The notes below the pieces were generated by a model, which was not told the DNA's origin, made no database searches, and was given only the letters and a program-made list of their open reading frames with translations. This document shows, in pieces, positions 9,966 to 21,055 of a stretch of 52,363 nucleotides of DNA. Source of the DNA: Porogramme epimiltina (Eukaryota; Basidiomycota; Agaricomycetes; Polyporales; Polyporaceae); the NCBI GenBank assembly GCA_900155495.1, contig FTLJ01000148.1, forward strand, positions 1 to 52,363, read 5' to 3'. How positions within the stretch are numbered: position 1 is the first letter of the stretch; each line of letters begins with the position of its first letter. Position numbers and translations under genes: made by a program.

Positions 9966-11561
9966 CTACACTTCAGCCAATTCACCCCCACCAAGAATCC
10001 TAGAGTCACCTCCAAAGTCGAAATCAAGGTCCGCGTGATGGCTGTCAGACGTCCCGCAAGCATCCTCTCCACCTCCATCGTCGGCGGGCACGGATCCAAC
10101 AGATCCCACAGCTCTCTGCGCGAACGTGACCGATTCGACCGAGCCTATTGACGTCTGAGGGGTATCGCCAGGGTCTAGCTGGACAGTTGACTGGCTCGCC
10201 TCTTGTAGGTCTAGTAGGAAGCGGGAGACGAGGATCGTCGTAAGGCTGCGCATAACACCATAGTTAGAGCTGCGAGGGCTGCAAATAGCGCATACGCTTA
10301 CGGGTTAGTTATCTGCAGACCAAAACCCTAAGATAAGAAACGCAAGGATAGGTGAGTCTAGAGGCGACTGCCAGCGCTTTCGACATACCGAGGTCAGCGA
10401 TGAAATTAGGTGGAATACGTTGAGGACGAGGATGATGCTATGGTGTACACCCGTTAAGCATACGACAGAAACGGGAAGTGCGTCGAATACATACACGAAA
10501 TAGATGGTTCCTTGAGGCGGCGATGTCGTGAGCTAGGCACTATGTCATGAATCACGGACGGACGCACCGTCGACTAACAACACGTTCACGAAGGTGAGGC
10601 GGTGGAGCACATCTGACAGGGAGTTGCTTAGACAAAATAGCTTCCGCCAGGTGATCCCGATGATGAGCGAGTCGGCGAAGATGAGGCAGACCCGAGCAAC
10701 AATCGGCGCTGAGGGAAGGACGGTGTGAGTCGAGTCCCAGCAACCAATCACATATGCCTACAGCTATAGATATGGGTAAGAATGCGACTCGATGATCGGA
10801 GCCTGTTTACGCACATTACTGCTAGAGAACCTGGCAAGATGGGGTTGATTGCTGTGCACCCGTAATATGGGATATTGACACCTGTGACACCTCCAAGATC
10901 GAAGATACTCTGAAACGAGAATCAGCTTCTCTATCAGCAACTCTTAGATGATTGAAGGATAAAAACGAACCCAGAAGTTGAGGATGACTGGGACGGCGTA
11001 CAGCGCGAGGACCAAGACAGCCATGCATACACTTTGGCTCAACGCAAGCGCGCGCATTGCCGAGAAGGCTAGAAAGAGGCCATTCAGTAATTACGCGATA
11101 CCCTGATCAACGATCGCGTTGGTGGCCGTACCTGCCCATGGGAAGTATGCGGCGAAGTCAAACACGTACATTCCTTGCACGAGGCGAGTGCAGCTATTGT
11201 GTTAATTGAGCTTAGGCAAACAGAGATGCGGACAGATGCGGACCGACCTCTGCGGTCGCGGTACAGTGAGCCCCAAACATGCATTCAACCAGGAAAAGGT
11301 GACTCACAGCATCTGAAGATGTCTCACGAAAAGCAGCTACTGAGAGTATTGCAGACACAGTGAATGTGTATCTGTTAGAGAGGAACAGGATGCTCGCGCC
11401 AGAGGGCCGTCGCGTCCAGAACAGCGAAATCTCTCGGTCGGAGGTGATGATGTGATCGTAAACGAGTACACCTACCGCAACGGGGTTGATTAGGGGGATT
11501 GAGCAGTTGAAACAGGTTCTTACTCACACATGAAGGCTAGAATTCCGCTTTTGTCCACCAT
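9966..11561 (-). CDS. DUF6533-type seven-helix membrane protein, about ten exons
   Basis: DUF6533 proteins are a large basidiomycete family of predicted 7-TM proteins of unknown role. The diagnostic N-terminal block is VLVYDHIITSDREISLFW...FLSNRY (exon 11308-11471). Further exons fit by frame and splice sites: MYVFDFAAYFPW (to 11132), AFSAMRALALSQSVCMAVLV (10971-11068), SIFDLGGVTGVNIPYYGCTA (10811-10909), IGCWDSTHTVL...RVCLIFADSLIIGITWRKL (10568-10757), TIYFV (10495-10510), IILVLNVFHLISSLTS (10389-10437), a possible 11-nt exon (10302-10312) and RSLTTILVSRFLLDLQEA to the stop (9966-10269). The junction near 11132-11320 is uncertain: donor gtgagt at 11307 gives the wrong phase, while gtgaga just upstream with a later acceptor restores it. 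The start at 11561 gives only 11 residues before the conserved block, so an upstream exon may be missing. The cytosolic tail is acidic and Gly/Ser-rich. Confidence 0.75.
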
Positions 11562-12561
11562 AGTGTTGACTGAAAGCAGTTGAGGCTAATACGAGGGTCA
11601 GAGTCGAGTTCTCTGTTGGGTATGAACTGTGTCCGGCACGTACCGTCATATTCTTGCCCTTACACCTGTAGGAGACGCAGTGGGCTCGGGGCAGAGGGCC
11701 TCCCAGTGTCGGAATACGAGATGCGAGTGTCGCAAAGCACCCACGATCGCAATTGGCTCACTATATATGTTTTGCTACCTGTTGTAATCGACGGGTTTAG
11801 CAAGATCGGAGCTCGAGAGATTTGTCAGACCACATACGAAAGGCATGATAGTTTATCCGGACGTGGCAGATTGGACGTCGCATCAGGAAGGATGTCGTGA
11901 CCATTATGGCTTCGGCGGACAGGAATCTCAAGTATCGCCTGGCTCGAAGTGGCATTGCGAGGCCTATGATAACGTGAAAAGATATGGTGAGTCTACGAGC
12001 CCGCAGTGTAGGGACTGTTGGACATACTATAACTTAAGCACCTCTGCCAGCAATCGTGTCACAGATCCTGGAGCGATAGCCTACATGGTGTTATCTTGCA
12101 CTTCCATTGATATAAACCCGCGGTAGTAAGCGGCAAGCCCCGGGACGTTTGACGTGTCGTCTTCTGGTCGCTAGAGACCTCGCGCACATGCTTGGCAGCT
12201 TCGACGCGACGGTCCTGGAGCTGTACCGCCCTAGTGAAGGATGTCAAATGAATCAATGAGATATCATATGTATCTGGATTTTGCCGTACTTAAGGTTGAG
12301 GCAAACATCACGGCGGGACACGGGCGTAAGATCCCGCAGTCGCAGTGGTCGGACGTGTGCAGCGGGAGAAAGCAAGTGCTCGTCTTGAATCGGAAGCGCC
12401 GGCTGCCGAGGCTCTGACAAAGTCGTCACGTGCATTACACGGGCGCTAACCGCCGATACACTAGAACTCTACTACGTGCATCCCCCTTGCGGAACAGATA
12501 CCGTATCTCAACCACGAGTATATCCGAGAAGTGGTACGACAACATATCTCTCATTTCCATC
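11562..12561. other. Intergenic between DUF6533 gene and F2
   Basis: No gene supported. Bases 12401-12500 form the 3' flank of F2 and match the 3' flanks of F8 (27575-27720) and F12 (36600-36680), for example the shared block aggctctgacaaag and tcacgtgca (first two) and ctactacgcgcat-like words (all three). Confidence 0.5.
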
Positions 12562-13967
12562 TTATTGTTCGGAGTACGTCGGCAATGGCTCATCCGCGTT
12601 CACTGCGCACCAAACGTCATGCTGTGCGAGCGCGATTCTCAGGCTCGCAAGCTCAGTACGCATCTGTTCAACCTCCGCAGCTGACAACTCCACTATGCTG
12701 GTAGCCTGGGCTCCTGTATCTGCTCTTGGAGGACACGAGTTCTGAGCGGAGGGAACGCTTACAGCGTGATCGCTTGCGAGCGGATGCTGCCACGGTTCCA
12801 CCCAGTTGTATTCCTGGGATACGGTGACTGGGTGTCTGATTCCTCCAGACCTCTGGGTCTCAGGTGGTGTGGGATGTGTGGTTGAAGAAGACGGGTGATG
12901 AGTTCTCCTCGGAGCGCTGGGGGCGCGCAGCTGTGCCTCAAGAGCGTTAACGCGGTTTGCAAGAAGGGTGATGTCCTCGATACATGTGGCGGAATAAGCA
13001 GTAAAGCTCTGCCCGTTACCCTGTAGCGTTTGAAGCATGGCTGTGGACGCTTTCCATGAGTATTAAACCAGTAAATGCAAGGTTAAGACTCACAAGTTGC
13101 ATGATAATGGCTGGAATCAACGTGCGGGTATATAAATGGGGTCCTAACAGTCGACGCACGCGAAGCGAGGCGCCGCCAGAGGAAAACGCGGAATAGGATT
13201 GCAACCACAATTACGAATGTGGTCCCAGCAACAGCGCCGCCGATGATTGAGGGCGATGAAGATTTATTATTTGAAGATGTTGCTGTGGTCATTGTGGAGA
13301 TCGCCGAGGGGATTGAGGTAATCGAGAGCAGGGTGGTGTTGGAGGAAGATGAAATAGGGGGAGAAGTCGCGGTGTCTTCCACGGCTGTGTATACAGCGTA
13401 GTCGAAGAGCACGAGCGTGTTGCTAGACCCGCCCGTGTGTATCTCGAATACATGAGGCACCGAGGGAAGCCTTGTACGGCCGAATGCTGGTACATTGTAG
13501 AGGATAGCATTGGTGGTGTTGTCCGGCCAGTATGTGAAATTTCCCGCGAGCTCGTTGTCGATGCGGAATGTGAGGTTTGTGAATGTAGTCCTGCCTGGCA
13601 CCCCGTTCACGAGAAGGACGAAGGCATACACCGCGACCCCGGTGAAATTCATGGAGATGACTCGTTCTGGGTCCCCGACATCCCAGGTGGAGTCGTGCCA
13701 GGTTCCGTTGAATATTTGATTAATGTGGGCGGTAGCAGGGTTAATGATACAGCCGCCACAGATGTTCCCTTGGTTCCACACGCCGACAGTCGGGAGGTAG
13801 GACGGGGGCACCTTGGTGATTTCGTCGCCGTAGAAGTCGTCGATGGTGCGGTTTACAAGAACGCTCATTTCTGATACCGCCCAGGAGAAGAATGGAGAGG
13901 TGGGCCGTCTGTTTGTCCTGCTGGGAGACGGTAGGTAGGGGGTAGAGATAGGGGATCTCGTCTTCAT
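12562..13967 (-). CDS. NRTIDD-family membrane protein F2 (FYGDE subgroup)
   Basis: 450 residues from exons 13094-13967 and 12562-13040; the intron (gtgagt...ccacag) joins HYHAT to SMLQTLQGNG in frame. The ectodomain has VNRTIDDFYGDEITK, CGGC, FNGTWHDSTWDVGDPERVIS, FTGVAVYAFVLLVN, TTFTNLTFRIDNEL and TLVLFDYAVYT. After a Ser/Thr stalk come a Gly-containing helix (IIGGAVAGTTFVIVVAILF), a WRR stop-transfer, a coiled coil (ANRVNALEAQLRA), a second one (VEQMRTELASLRIALA) and the tail LPTYSEQ. The N-terminus (MKTRSPISTPYLPSPS...) has no hydrophobic signal core, unlike F9; an acceptor-like cccagcag lies at the same place as in F8 and F12, so a first exon may be missing. Gene and both flanks are duplicated as F8 and F12. 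Confidence 0.8.
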
Positions 13968-14354
13968 ATACCCTCTGCTATCTAAAATGGGCCTGACAGA
14001 TCTAGAGTGAGTCACACCCCAGGAACGGCACATCGTATCAGAAATTCAAAGGAAAGTTCGATATCGGGCTCAACTTGTGGTCAGTATGTGAAACAAGGAT
14101 TGTTTGCGAGGAGATACGGTTTAGCACTACACTATCCCCGAGGCTGCGTATGTTAGCCAATAGGAAGAATTTAGTCGCTGATGAGGGTGAAGCCTCGCAG
14201 CTAATATATGAATGGCACACACCCACGGACAGTGTCCGCACGGGCTTCATTCCCCTGCTTCCGACGTTGTGTTTACGTTCGGAGTTTTACTCTGTCGCTG
14301 ATACTTAGTATTGGACGTGGGGGCGCTGACGACAGAATCTACTTTCACTGACGG
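13968..14354. other. 5' flank of F2, duplicated with F8 and F12
   Basis: Promoter-side DNA of F2. The blocks tcatatcgggc..., cctcgcagctaatat and ttccgacgt...ttcggagttttactctgt recur at 29206-29520 and 38069-38520, showing that the duplicated unit includes several hundred bases upstream. Confidence 0.6.
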
Positions 14355-15246
14355 CTAGCTATACGTGTTCTCTGTGGGCACGTTTCTGTGATATTTGGAA
14401 TAGGGCGAAGAGGAATGGTAATCAGAAACACTGATTATAGGGAAACGATGTAGATCACCGAGAGTCCTACCAGTGATCGAACCCAGTTCCGGGGATGGAC
14501 GAGTTGAATAAGATGGACTGCTTTGAGATAGAAGAAGCCGCGGGTGTGATGATTGGAGAGTAAGGCAGTACCCCAGATGTTGTAGGGGGGAATGCCCCTG
14601 GGATGGGGGACCAGAGAGACAGCGACGGCATGTTCGAAGGGGAAAATATGGTAGCACTTGGGGCTGGGAGCCTTGGGTCCTGTGCTGTGGGGGTGGTGGG
14701 TTTGGGAATGACGTGGAGGGGACCGTGTCATCCTCTTTGATAGTGTATACCGCGTAGTAGAAAAGTAGGAGCGAGTCGCTGGGCCCGCCCGCACGTATTC
14801 CGGAATGGTGGAGTCTGTTGGGGAGGTCATGGAGTCCGAAGATGGACGCGTTGTAACGCATGTCTGTCGATTTGTCCGGCTCGTGAATGAATATTTCAAC
14901 AATAAGTTTGTCAAGGTAGAACGTAGGGTGTGCCATTGTGGTGGCATGTAAGTCTGGTTAGCGAGGGAGACGAAGGCATACACCGCGGTCCCGGTGAAAT
15001 TTATAGAGATATATCGCTCAGGGCCCAGGTCTTGTTAAATGCTCGGCTGATGTCAACCACAGTTTCTTTGACACAGAATCCGCCGTAAGCGTCACCCTAT
15101 GTCCATCCTTGGCTGTAAGATGGTTCCACATGCCCCGAATTATCCCCGTGCTTGTCTTCTACGGTGCAATTGACGAGGTCAGATACTACGGAGCCGGCGT
15201 GAAGATGGAGAACAGTAAGAATAGCAGAGTCTACGGTCTGCTAGTA
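14355..15246 (-). pseudogene. NRTIDD-family pseudogene F3 (relative of F5)
   Basis: Aligns along most of its length with F5 (18600-19877), including the signal-peptide region, but is broken in several ways. The start ATG is replaced by non-start sequence. The ectodomain opening reads LVNCTVEDKHGDNSG. A TAG follows YSQGWT, and a deletion after FNKTWALSDIS leads to TAA and a frame change. The second half reads YLDKLIVEIFIHEPDKST and LLLFYYAVYTIKEDD in two alternating frames. The stalk and membrane region are scrambled by further shifts (SPSYSTRPSPELGSITG is the remnant before the helix). No product is expected. Its 5' flank (15247-16020) still matches that of F5, so the whole unit was duplicated before decay. 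Confidence 0.85.
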
Positions 15247-16222
15247 TCGCGCTAGGACACAGCTAGCAAGGTATCGATTGCAGACTAGTGTGTGAGTGAG
15301 ACATACCTTGAAGCGATGACTGGGGATATTGTTTTCCCTTACACAATAACTTTGATCCTGCTTGTGCCCTAAACCGATTTCCTCGAAAAAAGTGAGACTG
15401 ACGGAATCATGATTAGTGCAATTGGTGAAATCGTCGCACGGCCAAAACCAACTCACCTCGCTAAGAAGCCACCCGAAATCCGCTGTGAACGCAATCGAGC
15501 CACATGCTTTTTACCATGATACCGGATCCGATTGGGGAATCTCGTCTTCCTAAACGAGATATTTGATAAAGGTGAACAACCATCAGGCGGAGTACGACCA
15601 CAACAGAGTCATACGTCCCCTCCTATGTGAAACGTATACTGAGCCAAGCTTACTGTTGAGCTCATCTTGGAGCATTCATAGTCAGATTGAGAACATCATC
15701 CGAGATATGCCATCAACGCGTAGTCTATACTCTGCGTGATAGAGCGCGATCATTTTGACGAGTAGCGGAGACAAGCTGTCGGTAGGGCATAATGGGCGCC
15801 GGTCACAGCTGCCCTAGAGCACATGGGCAAGGCCAATCTCGGAAGGACTATAACGTGATAAGGCATTTGTGACTTACATATGGAGTCCAGTTTACGAGGG
15901 TAGATGTTTCAGGGTAAATGAGAAGCAAGAAAAGAGTAGGAATAAGGTAAATAAAGCAACGATGTACATCCGCAATCTCGACTTAAGACAGTCGCTCCTG
16001 GCCGTCCGACAAAGGTCCACTGCAGTCGGCGGCCGTGGGATGATCGATGATGCATAGATGATGACACATGCCTGGGAGGTGCGATCATTAGACGCTGCGC
16101 CCCCCTTTTGGATGCCGGGCTGCCATACCTGTGTTAGCAATAAATATTATGCAGTTGTAAGTACTATTCCTGCGTGCCATACGATTACAACATGACCGTC
16201 TTCATCTTCCTCCCCCATGTCC
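15247..16222. other. 5' flank of F3 and 3' flank of F4; duplicated with 19878-20600
   Basis: Blocks such as tgcagacta, gagtgagacataccttga, ctaaa-gagat and acgacagtc-like words appear in the same order upstream of F5. No gene is supported. Confidence 0.55.
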
Positions 16223-17797
16223 TTATCCCGAGTACGCCGGTAATGTCTCCTCTCCGCCACGCTGCACAATCGCAAACGCCGCCCTTAGGTTAGCAAGTTC
16301 AGCGCGCAACTCATCAATCGCAGCAGAGCTGACATGGCTCTCCAGTGAGCCCACGTGCGAAATTGCGTTCGTCGCGCTCGAAGCGGCCTCGGAGTACTCC
16401 GAGGACGACGAAGGCGGTGAGCAGTGTCCTACTATGAAGTCATCCTGTATCTCCGTAAACCCCTCATCCGAGAGCTGCACGATAGGTCTGTTCCTGTTCA
16501 TCGCGCGGTTCGCAGACGTCTCCATGATAGAGCGCGAAAGTTCGTCATGTTTCTCAAAGGCTACAATAGCGCGCAGTTGTGCCTCCAGCACTTCTACGTG
16601 TTCCGTGAGGAGGGTTGTTCCTTCAGATCGGGCTACCGACAGCGCAGGGAGGTCAGTGAGGACGTTCAGTGCGTGTCTGGATGGAGGAGAACGAGACCGA
16701 GGCACTCGGTAGAGCGCGATAAGGGCGGTCAGCACAAGCGGTCTCAGGTATAAGGATGGCTGCCACTCGCATGTAGCACTCCGATTATGGCGAGGGGGGC
16801 CGGGGAGAAACGACTTGAATGGGGTTACACTGGGCTGGGGCGGTGATGTTTGGCGGCGGCGACAATGGATAATGAGAGCCACGCCGGCAGTTGCACTTGC
16901 TACGAGTGCAAGCCCTCCCAGGACTCCGCCCACGACAGGCCCGATCTCGTGTGATGCATGCGTTGGAGGTTCATGGATGAGCGAACCACTGTGCTCCATA
17001 GAATGAGCATCTGTCGAACTAGTAGTGAATGTGTTTGCGAATGTAACATGAGAGGTTTCGACTTGACTTGAAATGGGGGGCGTAGTGAACGAATTGCTAT
17101 GTGTCAAGGGGCATGTGGGTAGAGAAGTCCCCCATGTGACGGGTGCAGAAATGGGAGAAAGAGGTGAAGTGAAGATTAAGCTTGAAGTCGTTGAGAAGGC
17201 AGTTGTGGTGTTTGTTACGGGGCTTTTCCCCATCTCTTCGGAAGTGTGGACCACGTAATCAAATAGTAGGAGGGAGTCTGTCTCTCCGCTCATGCGTATC
17301 TCAAACTGGTGGACTTTGTTGGGGAGGCCTGTACGACTGAACATCAAAACATTGTATAGGATGTTTGTGGTGTTGTCTGGCCAATGTGTAAATATCCCCG
17401 AATACTCGCCGTCTATGTGAAAGGTCACGTTGGTGAAGGTCGTCGTCCAGATGATCTGGTTAGCAAGGATAGTGAAGGCGTACACGGCGGTGCCGGTGAA
17501 GGACATTGAAATGACATGCTCGAGGTATCCGACGTGGTATGTCGAGTCTTTCCAAGTCTGATCGTACGCTTCCTTGACATCCACAATGGTTCTGTTGACG
17601 TGACAGCCCATGCATGTGCTTCCTTGGTTCCATACTGATCCATTTGAGTAGGAAGGTACGATGCCAGTAATCTCGTCGCCGTAGGTGTCGTCGATTGTGC
17701 GATTAATGATGCGTGACGCCGCAAAGGTGATATGTTGTGCACTGAAGAACGTGAGCGCGATTGGTAATAGCATGAGCCTCCGACTAATTGTGTTCAT
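16223..17797 (-). CDS. NRTIDD-family membrane protein F4, long form with exonised intron
   Basis: 524 residues in a single open frame, the longest member. Signal peptide (LMLLPIALTFFSAQHITFA), then IINRTIDDTYGDEITG, CMGC, TWKDSTYHVGYLEHVIS, FTGTAVYAFTILANQ, NVTFHIDGEYSG and SLLLFDYVVHT. A long Ser/Thr stalk (about residues 190-285) leads to the helix VVGGVLGGLALVASATAGV and CRRR. Where F6 has an intron beginning gtgagctacagcc, F4 has gcgagtggcagcc: the donor GT is lost and the stretch stays open in frame. It would add a second hydrophobic segment (SLYLRPLVLTALIALY). Coiled coil (LLTEHVEVLEAQLRAI), a second one (IDELRAELANLRAAFA) and tail LPAYSG follow. Splicing with a GC donor is possible but the obvious acceptor then gives a stop. 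Confidence 0.85.
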   Translation of the reverse strand: MNTISRRLMLLPIALTFFSAQHITFAASRIINRTIDDTYGDEITGIVPSYSNGSVWNQGSTCMGCHVNRTIVDVKEAYDQTWKDSTYHVGYLEHVISMSFTGTAVYAFTILANQIIWTTTFTNVTFHIDGEYSGIFTHWPDNTTNILYNVLMFSRTGLPNKVHQFEIRMSGETDSLLLFDYVVHTSEEMGKSPVTNTTTAFSTTSSLIFTSPLSPISAPVTWGTSLPTCPLTHSNSFTTPPISSQVETSHVTFANTFTTSSTDAHSMEHSGSLIHEPPTHASHEIGPVVGGVLGGLALVASATAGVALIIHCRRRQTSPPQPSVTPFKSFLPGPPRHNRSATCEWQPSLYLRPLVLTALIALYRVPRSRSPPSRHALNVLTDLPALSVARSEGTTLLTEHVEVLEAQLRAIVAFEKHDELSRSIMETSANRAMNRNRPIVQLSDEGFTEIQDDFIVGHCSPPSSSSEYSEAASSATNAISHVGSLESHVSSAAIDELRAELANLRAAFAIVQRGGEETLPAYSG

Positions 17798-18599
17798 GAT
17801 CTAGTACAAGAAGGTGATACATGAGCAGCGTGTTGTTCAAGGGTAGGTCATGGAGACCGACTCACTGCAGTAGTAGGTGTGTTCAGGAAATGCTCATAAG
17901 GAGAGTACATGTAGATGTATTTCATGAGTGTCGTAGGGTAGTGGGTCTGAGAGTCGTTGAGATATCCGGTGCCACAGACAAGCCTCAGCCTCATACACCA
18001 CCATTTGGTCTCACTCCTGGATATCGCCTGGTGGGCCATGTCGGGTACGGTACACAGGAACTACCTCAAATAGAGAAAGTATCCCTCTTCAATAGGCAGG
18101 GAAGACTATTGTGACGCGGAGGCCACATCTAGTGGAAAACCAAAAGTTGATAAATCTATGAGGAGAGCCTGCGACTTAAATGCGGCGTCCCCTACTCTGA
18201 CCAGAGAATAGTGGAAATAAACGCCTCTGGCACTGAGAAGGAAGTGATAAGTGGTGACCAGATTCACGTGCCATGGAGCGTATGGTGAGCTCCATTGACG
18301 GCGCCGCATCGGATCTGTATCATACCAACCCATGAGATGGTTTCCTTGGCTCAGAGTGTGAGAGTGAGATAATAAATACAACACTATCGAATATGGATAA
18401 CCAAGACGACACACAGCAACTTGGAACGTAGGATATGTACGGATACTCCTCCCGAACCCTTTCAAAATCGTACAACAGTATTTCCCCTAGCTCCTTGGAA
18501 TGTCTGCCATAGTAGCAGGTACCTAATTACCAGGGTGGATTAAACATGCCGCCAATGCAGTGTCTACGAATGATCCACCTACATAGCACTGGGCCCTGC
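17798..18599. other. Intergenic between F4 and F5
   Basis: 5' flank of F4 and 3' flank of F5. Frames on both strands show no motif; nothing supported. Confidence 0.5.
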
Positions 18600-19877
18600 T
18601 CACATCACACTCCACGTGATGGAAGTCTCCGCTTGGCTGCAGCCCGACGGAGAGAGAGAAGAAGAGGATGAGTTGCTGTGACGGACAGTTGATGGAGCGT
18701 GGCGGGCTCTGGCCGTGGCTGTAGGGGCACGCATATCCCAGACCGAGCTCGGAGAGAACGGTGGTTCGGAGGGGGGCGGCTCGGTATGCTCGGAGAGCGG
18801 TGTTAGTGGGCCCCGACATTTCTCGGACCGAACATTGAAAAATAGGCGCGTGCTCAGTCGAGGTTTCAGGGCATCAACAGATCGGACTGTGAAGGAGGGC
18901 GGCGGGATATTAATAGAGAATGAGTCACCATAAACATTTGACGCACTGGTTTTATCTTCGGAGGATAGGGGTGGATGGAGGAGAGGTGAATTGAGAGGGG
19001 CCATAGGAGATCCAGGCCCTGGTGAGGCGAGGTGCCATCTACGCACCACATGGAACAAGACCGCAGCGATAATTCCCAAGGCAAACCCGCCAACAGTGCC
19101 ACCAATGATCGGACCCAGTTGCGGGGATGGACTAGTTGAGTACGGAGATGGGTCGCTTGGAAAACGACATGCTGCGGGTGTAATGGTTGAAGAGGGAGGT
19201 AGTACCCAGGAGGTGGTAGGGAGTAATGGGAACCAGATAGACGATGATGGCGTGTTCGAGGAAACTGTGGTGGCCCTCGAGGCTGGAAACTCTGGGGTCT
19301 GCGTCGTAAATGGTGGTGGGGTGAAAAGGGTCGTGTCATCCTCTTCGACAGTGTATACCGCGTAGTCGAAAAGGAGGAGCGAGGCGCTGGGCCCTCCCAT
19401 ACGTATTTCGAAATGGTGGGGTATGTTGCGTAGGCCGTCCATGCTAAAAATGGAGGCGTTGTAGCGAAAGTCCGTTGAGTTGTCCGGCTCGTGAAGGAAG
19501 CCTCCGACGAAAGCCCCGTCGAGGTAGAATGTAAGGTTGGTCATTGTAGTCGTAGCCCAAATTTGGTTAGCGAGGAGAGCGAAGACATACACCGCGGTTC
19601 CGGTGAAGTCCAGGGAGATATTTCGTTCGGGCCCTCCGACGTAGTAAGTGGAGTCGTGCCATGTCTTGTCAAATGCTCGGCTTATATCAACGATAGTGTC
19701 GTTGACGTTGCATCTGTCGCAGGTGTTGCCCTGGGTCCATCCTGGGCTGTAAGATGGCATATTCCCAATTTCATCCCCATACCCGTCGTCTACGGTGCGA
19801 TTGACGTGGACAGATGCTACAGGGCGGACGTAGAGATGAAGGAGAGCGGTAAGGAAGAACAGAATAACGGAGGCCAT
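18600..19877 (-). CDS. NRTIDD-family membrane protein F5, variant tail
   Basis: 425 residues, single exon. Signal peptide MASVILFFLTALLHLYVRPVAS, then VNRTVDDGYGDEIGN, CDRC (central pair altered from CxGC), FDKTWHDSTYYVGGPERNIS, FTGTAVYVFALLANQ, MTNLTFYLDGAFVG and SLLLFDYAVYT. A Ser/Thr/Pro stalk precedes the helix IIGGTVGGFALGIIAAVLF and a short VRRWH stop. The cytoplasmic part differs from other copies: it lacks the coiled coil and LPxYS tail and instead has a Ser/Pro-rich stretch (KPRLSTRLF, PSTVRHSNSSSSSLSPS). The same alternative tail is found out of frame after F7. F3 is its decayed duplicate. The start is supported by the immediate signal peptide. Confidence 0.85.
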   Translation of the reverse strand: MASVILFFLTALLHLYVRPVASVHVNRTVDDGYGDEIGNMPSYSPGWTQGNTCDRCNVNDTIVDISRAFDKTWHDSTYYVGGPERNISLDFTGTAVYVFALLANQIWATTTMTNLTFYLDGAFVGGFLHEPDNSTDFRYNASIFSMDGLRNIPHHFEIRMGGPSASLLLFDYAVYTVEEDDTTLFTPPPFTTQTPEFPASRATTVSSNTPSSSIWFPLLPTTSWVLPPSSTITPAACRFPSDPSPYSTSPSPQLGPIIGGTVGGFALGIIAAVLFHVVRRWHLASPGPGSPMAPLNSPLLHPPLSSEDKTSASNVYGDSFSINIPPPSFTVRSVDALKPRLSTRLFFNVRSEKCRGPLTPLSEHTEPPPSEPPFSPSSVWDMRAPTATARARHAPSTVRHSNSSSSSLSPSGCSQAETSITWSVM

Positions 19878-21055
19878 GGTCTACTGGTGTCGCGGCAGAA
19901 AACGGTGAGCTAGGTGTCGGTTGCAGACTAAGGCGGGAGTGAGACATACCTTGACGCGATGGCTATGGATATCGACACAGATTTGATTCTCCTTGCGGCC
20001 CAAACAAAAGATGAGGCTGACAGGATGATTAGTACTATTGGTGGAATCTTCGCATATCCGAAGCCAGCTCACTTCGCCACGAGACCACAAATCCACCCTG
20101 AATGAAATCGAGCCACATGCTACACGATAGAGGATCTGGAGGGATGTAGTCTTCTAAAAGAGATTATCGAAAAAGGCGACTCACACGACCATAATACTCA
20201 TACTTCTGCCTCTGGGTGAAACATGTACTGAGCTAATTTCACTATTGGGCTTTACCTAGAACGTTCATACTCAAGATGAGAACGCTGTAGAAACCCCATC
20301 AACACGATGTGCATACCCTGTGGGATAGCGGTCTCTAACTGGAGCCCCTGGAGCCGATGACTGTCCTGAGGAGAAGCTGAGAGCCGAGACAGGCTGTTGG
20401 TAGCGCGTAGCAGGAGCCAGTTACAGTTGTCGTGGAGTGCATAGGAAAGTACAAGCTCGGAGGGGTCGTGATATTGGGTGTACTAATGTGATAGGGTATT
20501 CTAAAGAGTACTTCATCCGCATACTTTCCGTATGTGGTCGAGTTGGCGGGATAACGCAACCCTGTACGTCCGCGACCTAGTCTTACGACAGTCACTGAAT
20601 AGTGCTGAAAGCTCCAGTACTAGTCCGATAACGTTACGGTCGACCTTGGAGACTTGGACTCTGGAGTGACTCGTCGGGAAGGTTGGACTCGGAGGGGCGC
20701 CAATGATACCGATGAGTCATGACGCATGCCTAGCCTCTTTCGGTAAATGCCGACGGTCTATGATCCGCATGCTGACATAACCCATTCTGAAGCCCCCCCG
20801 GCTCCCTCTGCGCTCGTTGACGCGCCCCACATCATGTGATGATTGTATAACCACCCTGGCCGCACAAGGTACTCGGAGTCTGCGTCTACCGACATTGGGG
20901 ACAGGCCGGACGGGCCCAGCCGCAGGCACTATGGTCGCATTCATGTCCCAAATATGGACACCCCATGCCGTGCAGCCGCCCTGGGGTACGCAACGGGGGT
21001 ACATGAAGAAACTCAGCGCTCAGAGTTTGCAACCAGATCCCTCCGCATCGCAGCC
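19878..21055. other. 5' flank of F5 and promoter side of the DUF3445 gene
   Basis: Bases 19878-20600 repeat 15247-16020. Bases 20720-21055 repeat 36150-36490 (gtctgcgtctacc, caccccatgccgtg, aactcagcgctca), the duplicated promoter of the DUF3445 gene. No separate gene is seen. Confidence 0.55.

Noticed and set aside
15241..20096. Minus frames upstream of F3 and F5 sharing KVCLT..LVCNR (15241-15456, 19881-20096)
   Set aside because: Similarity is explained by duplication of the non-coding 5' flank; the frames are interrupted relative to each other and add no domain.
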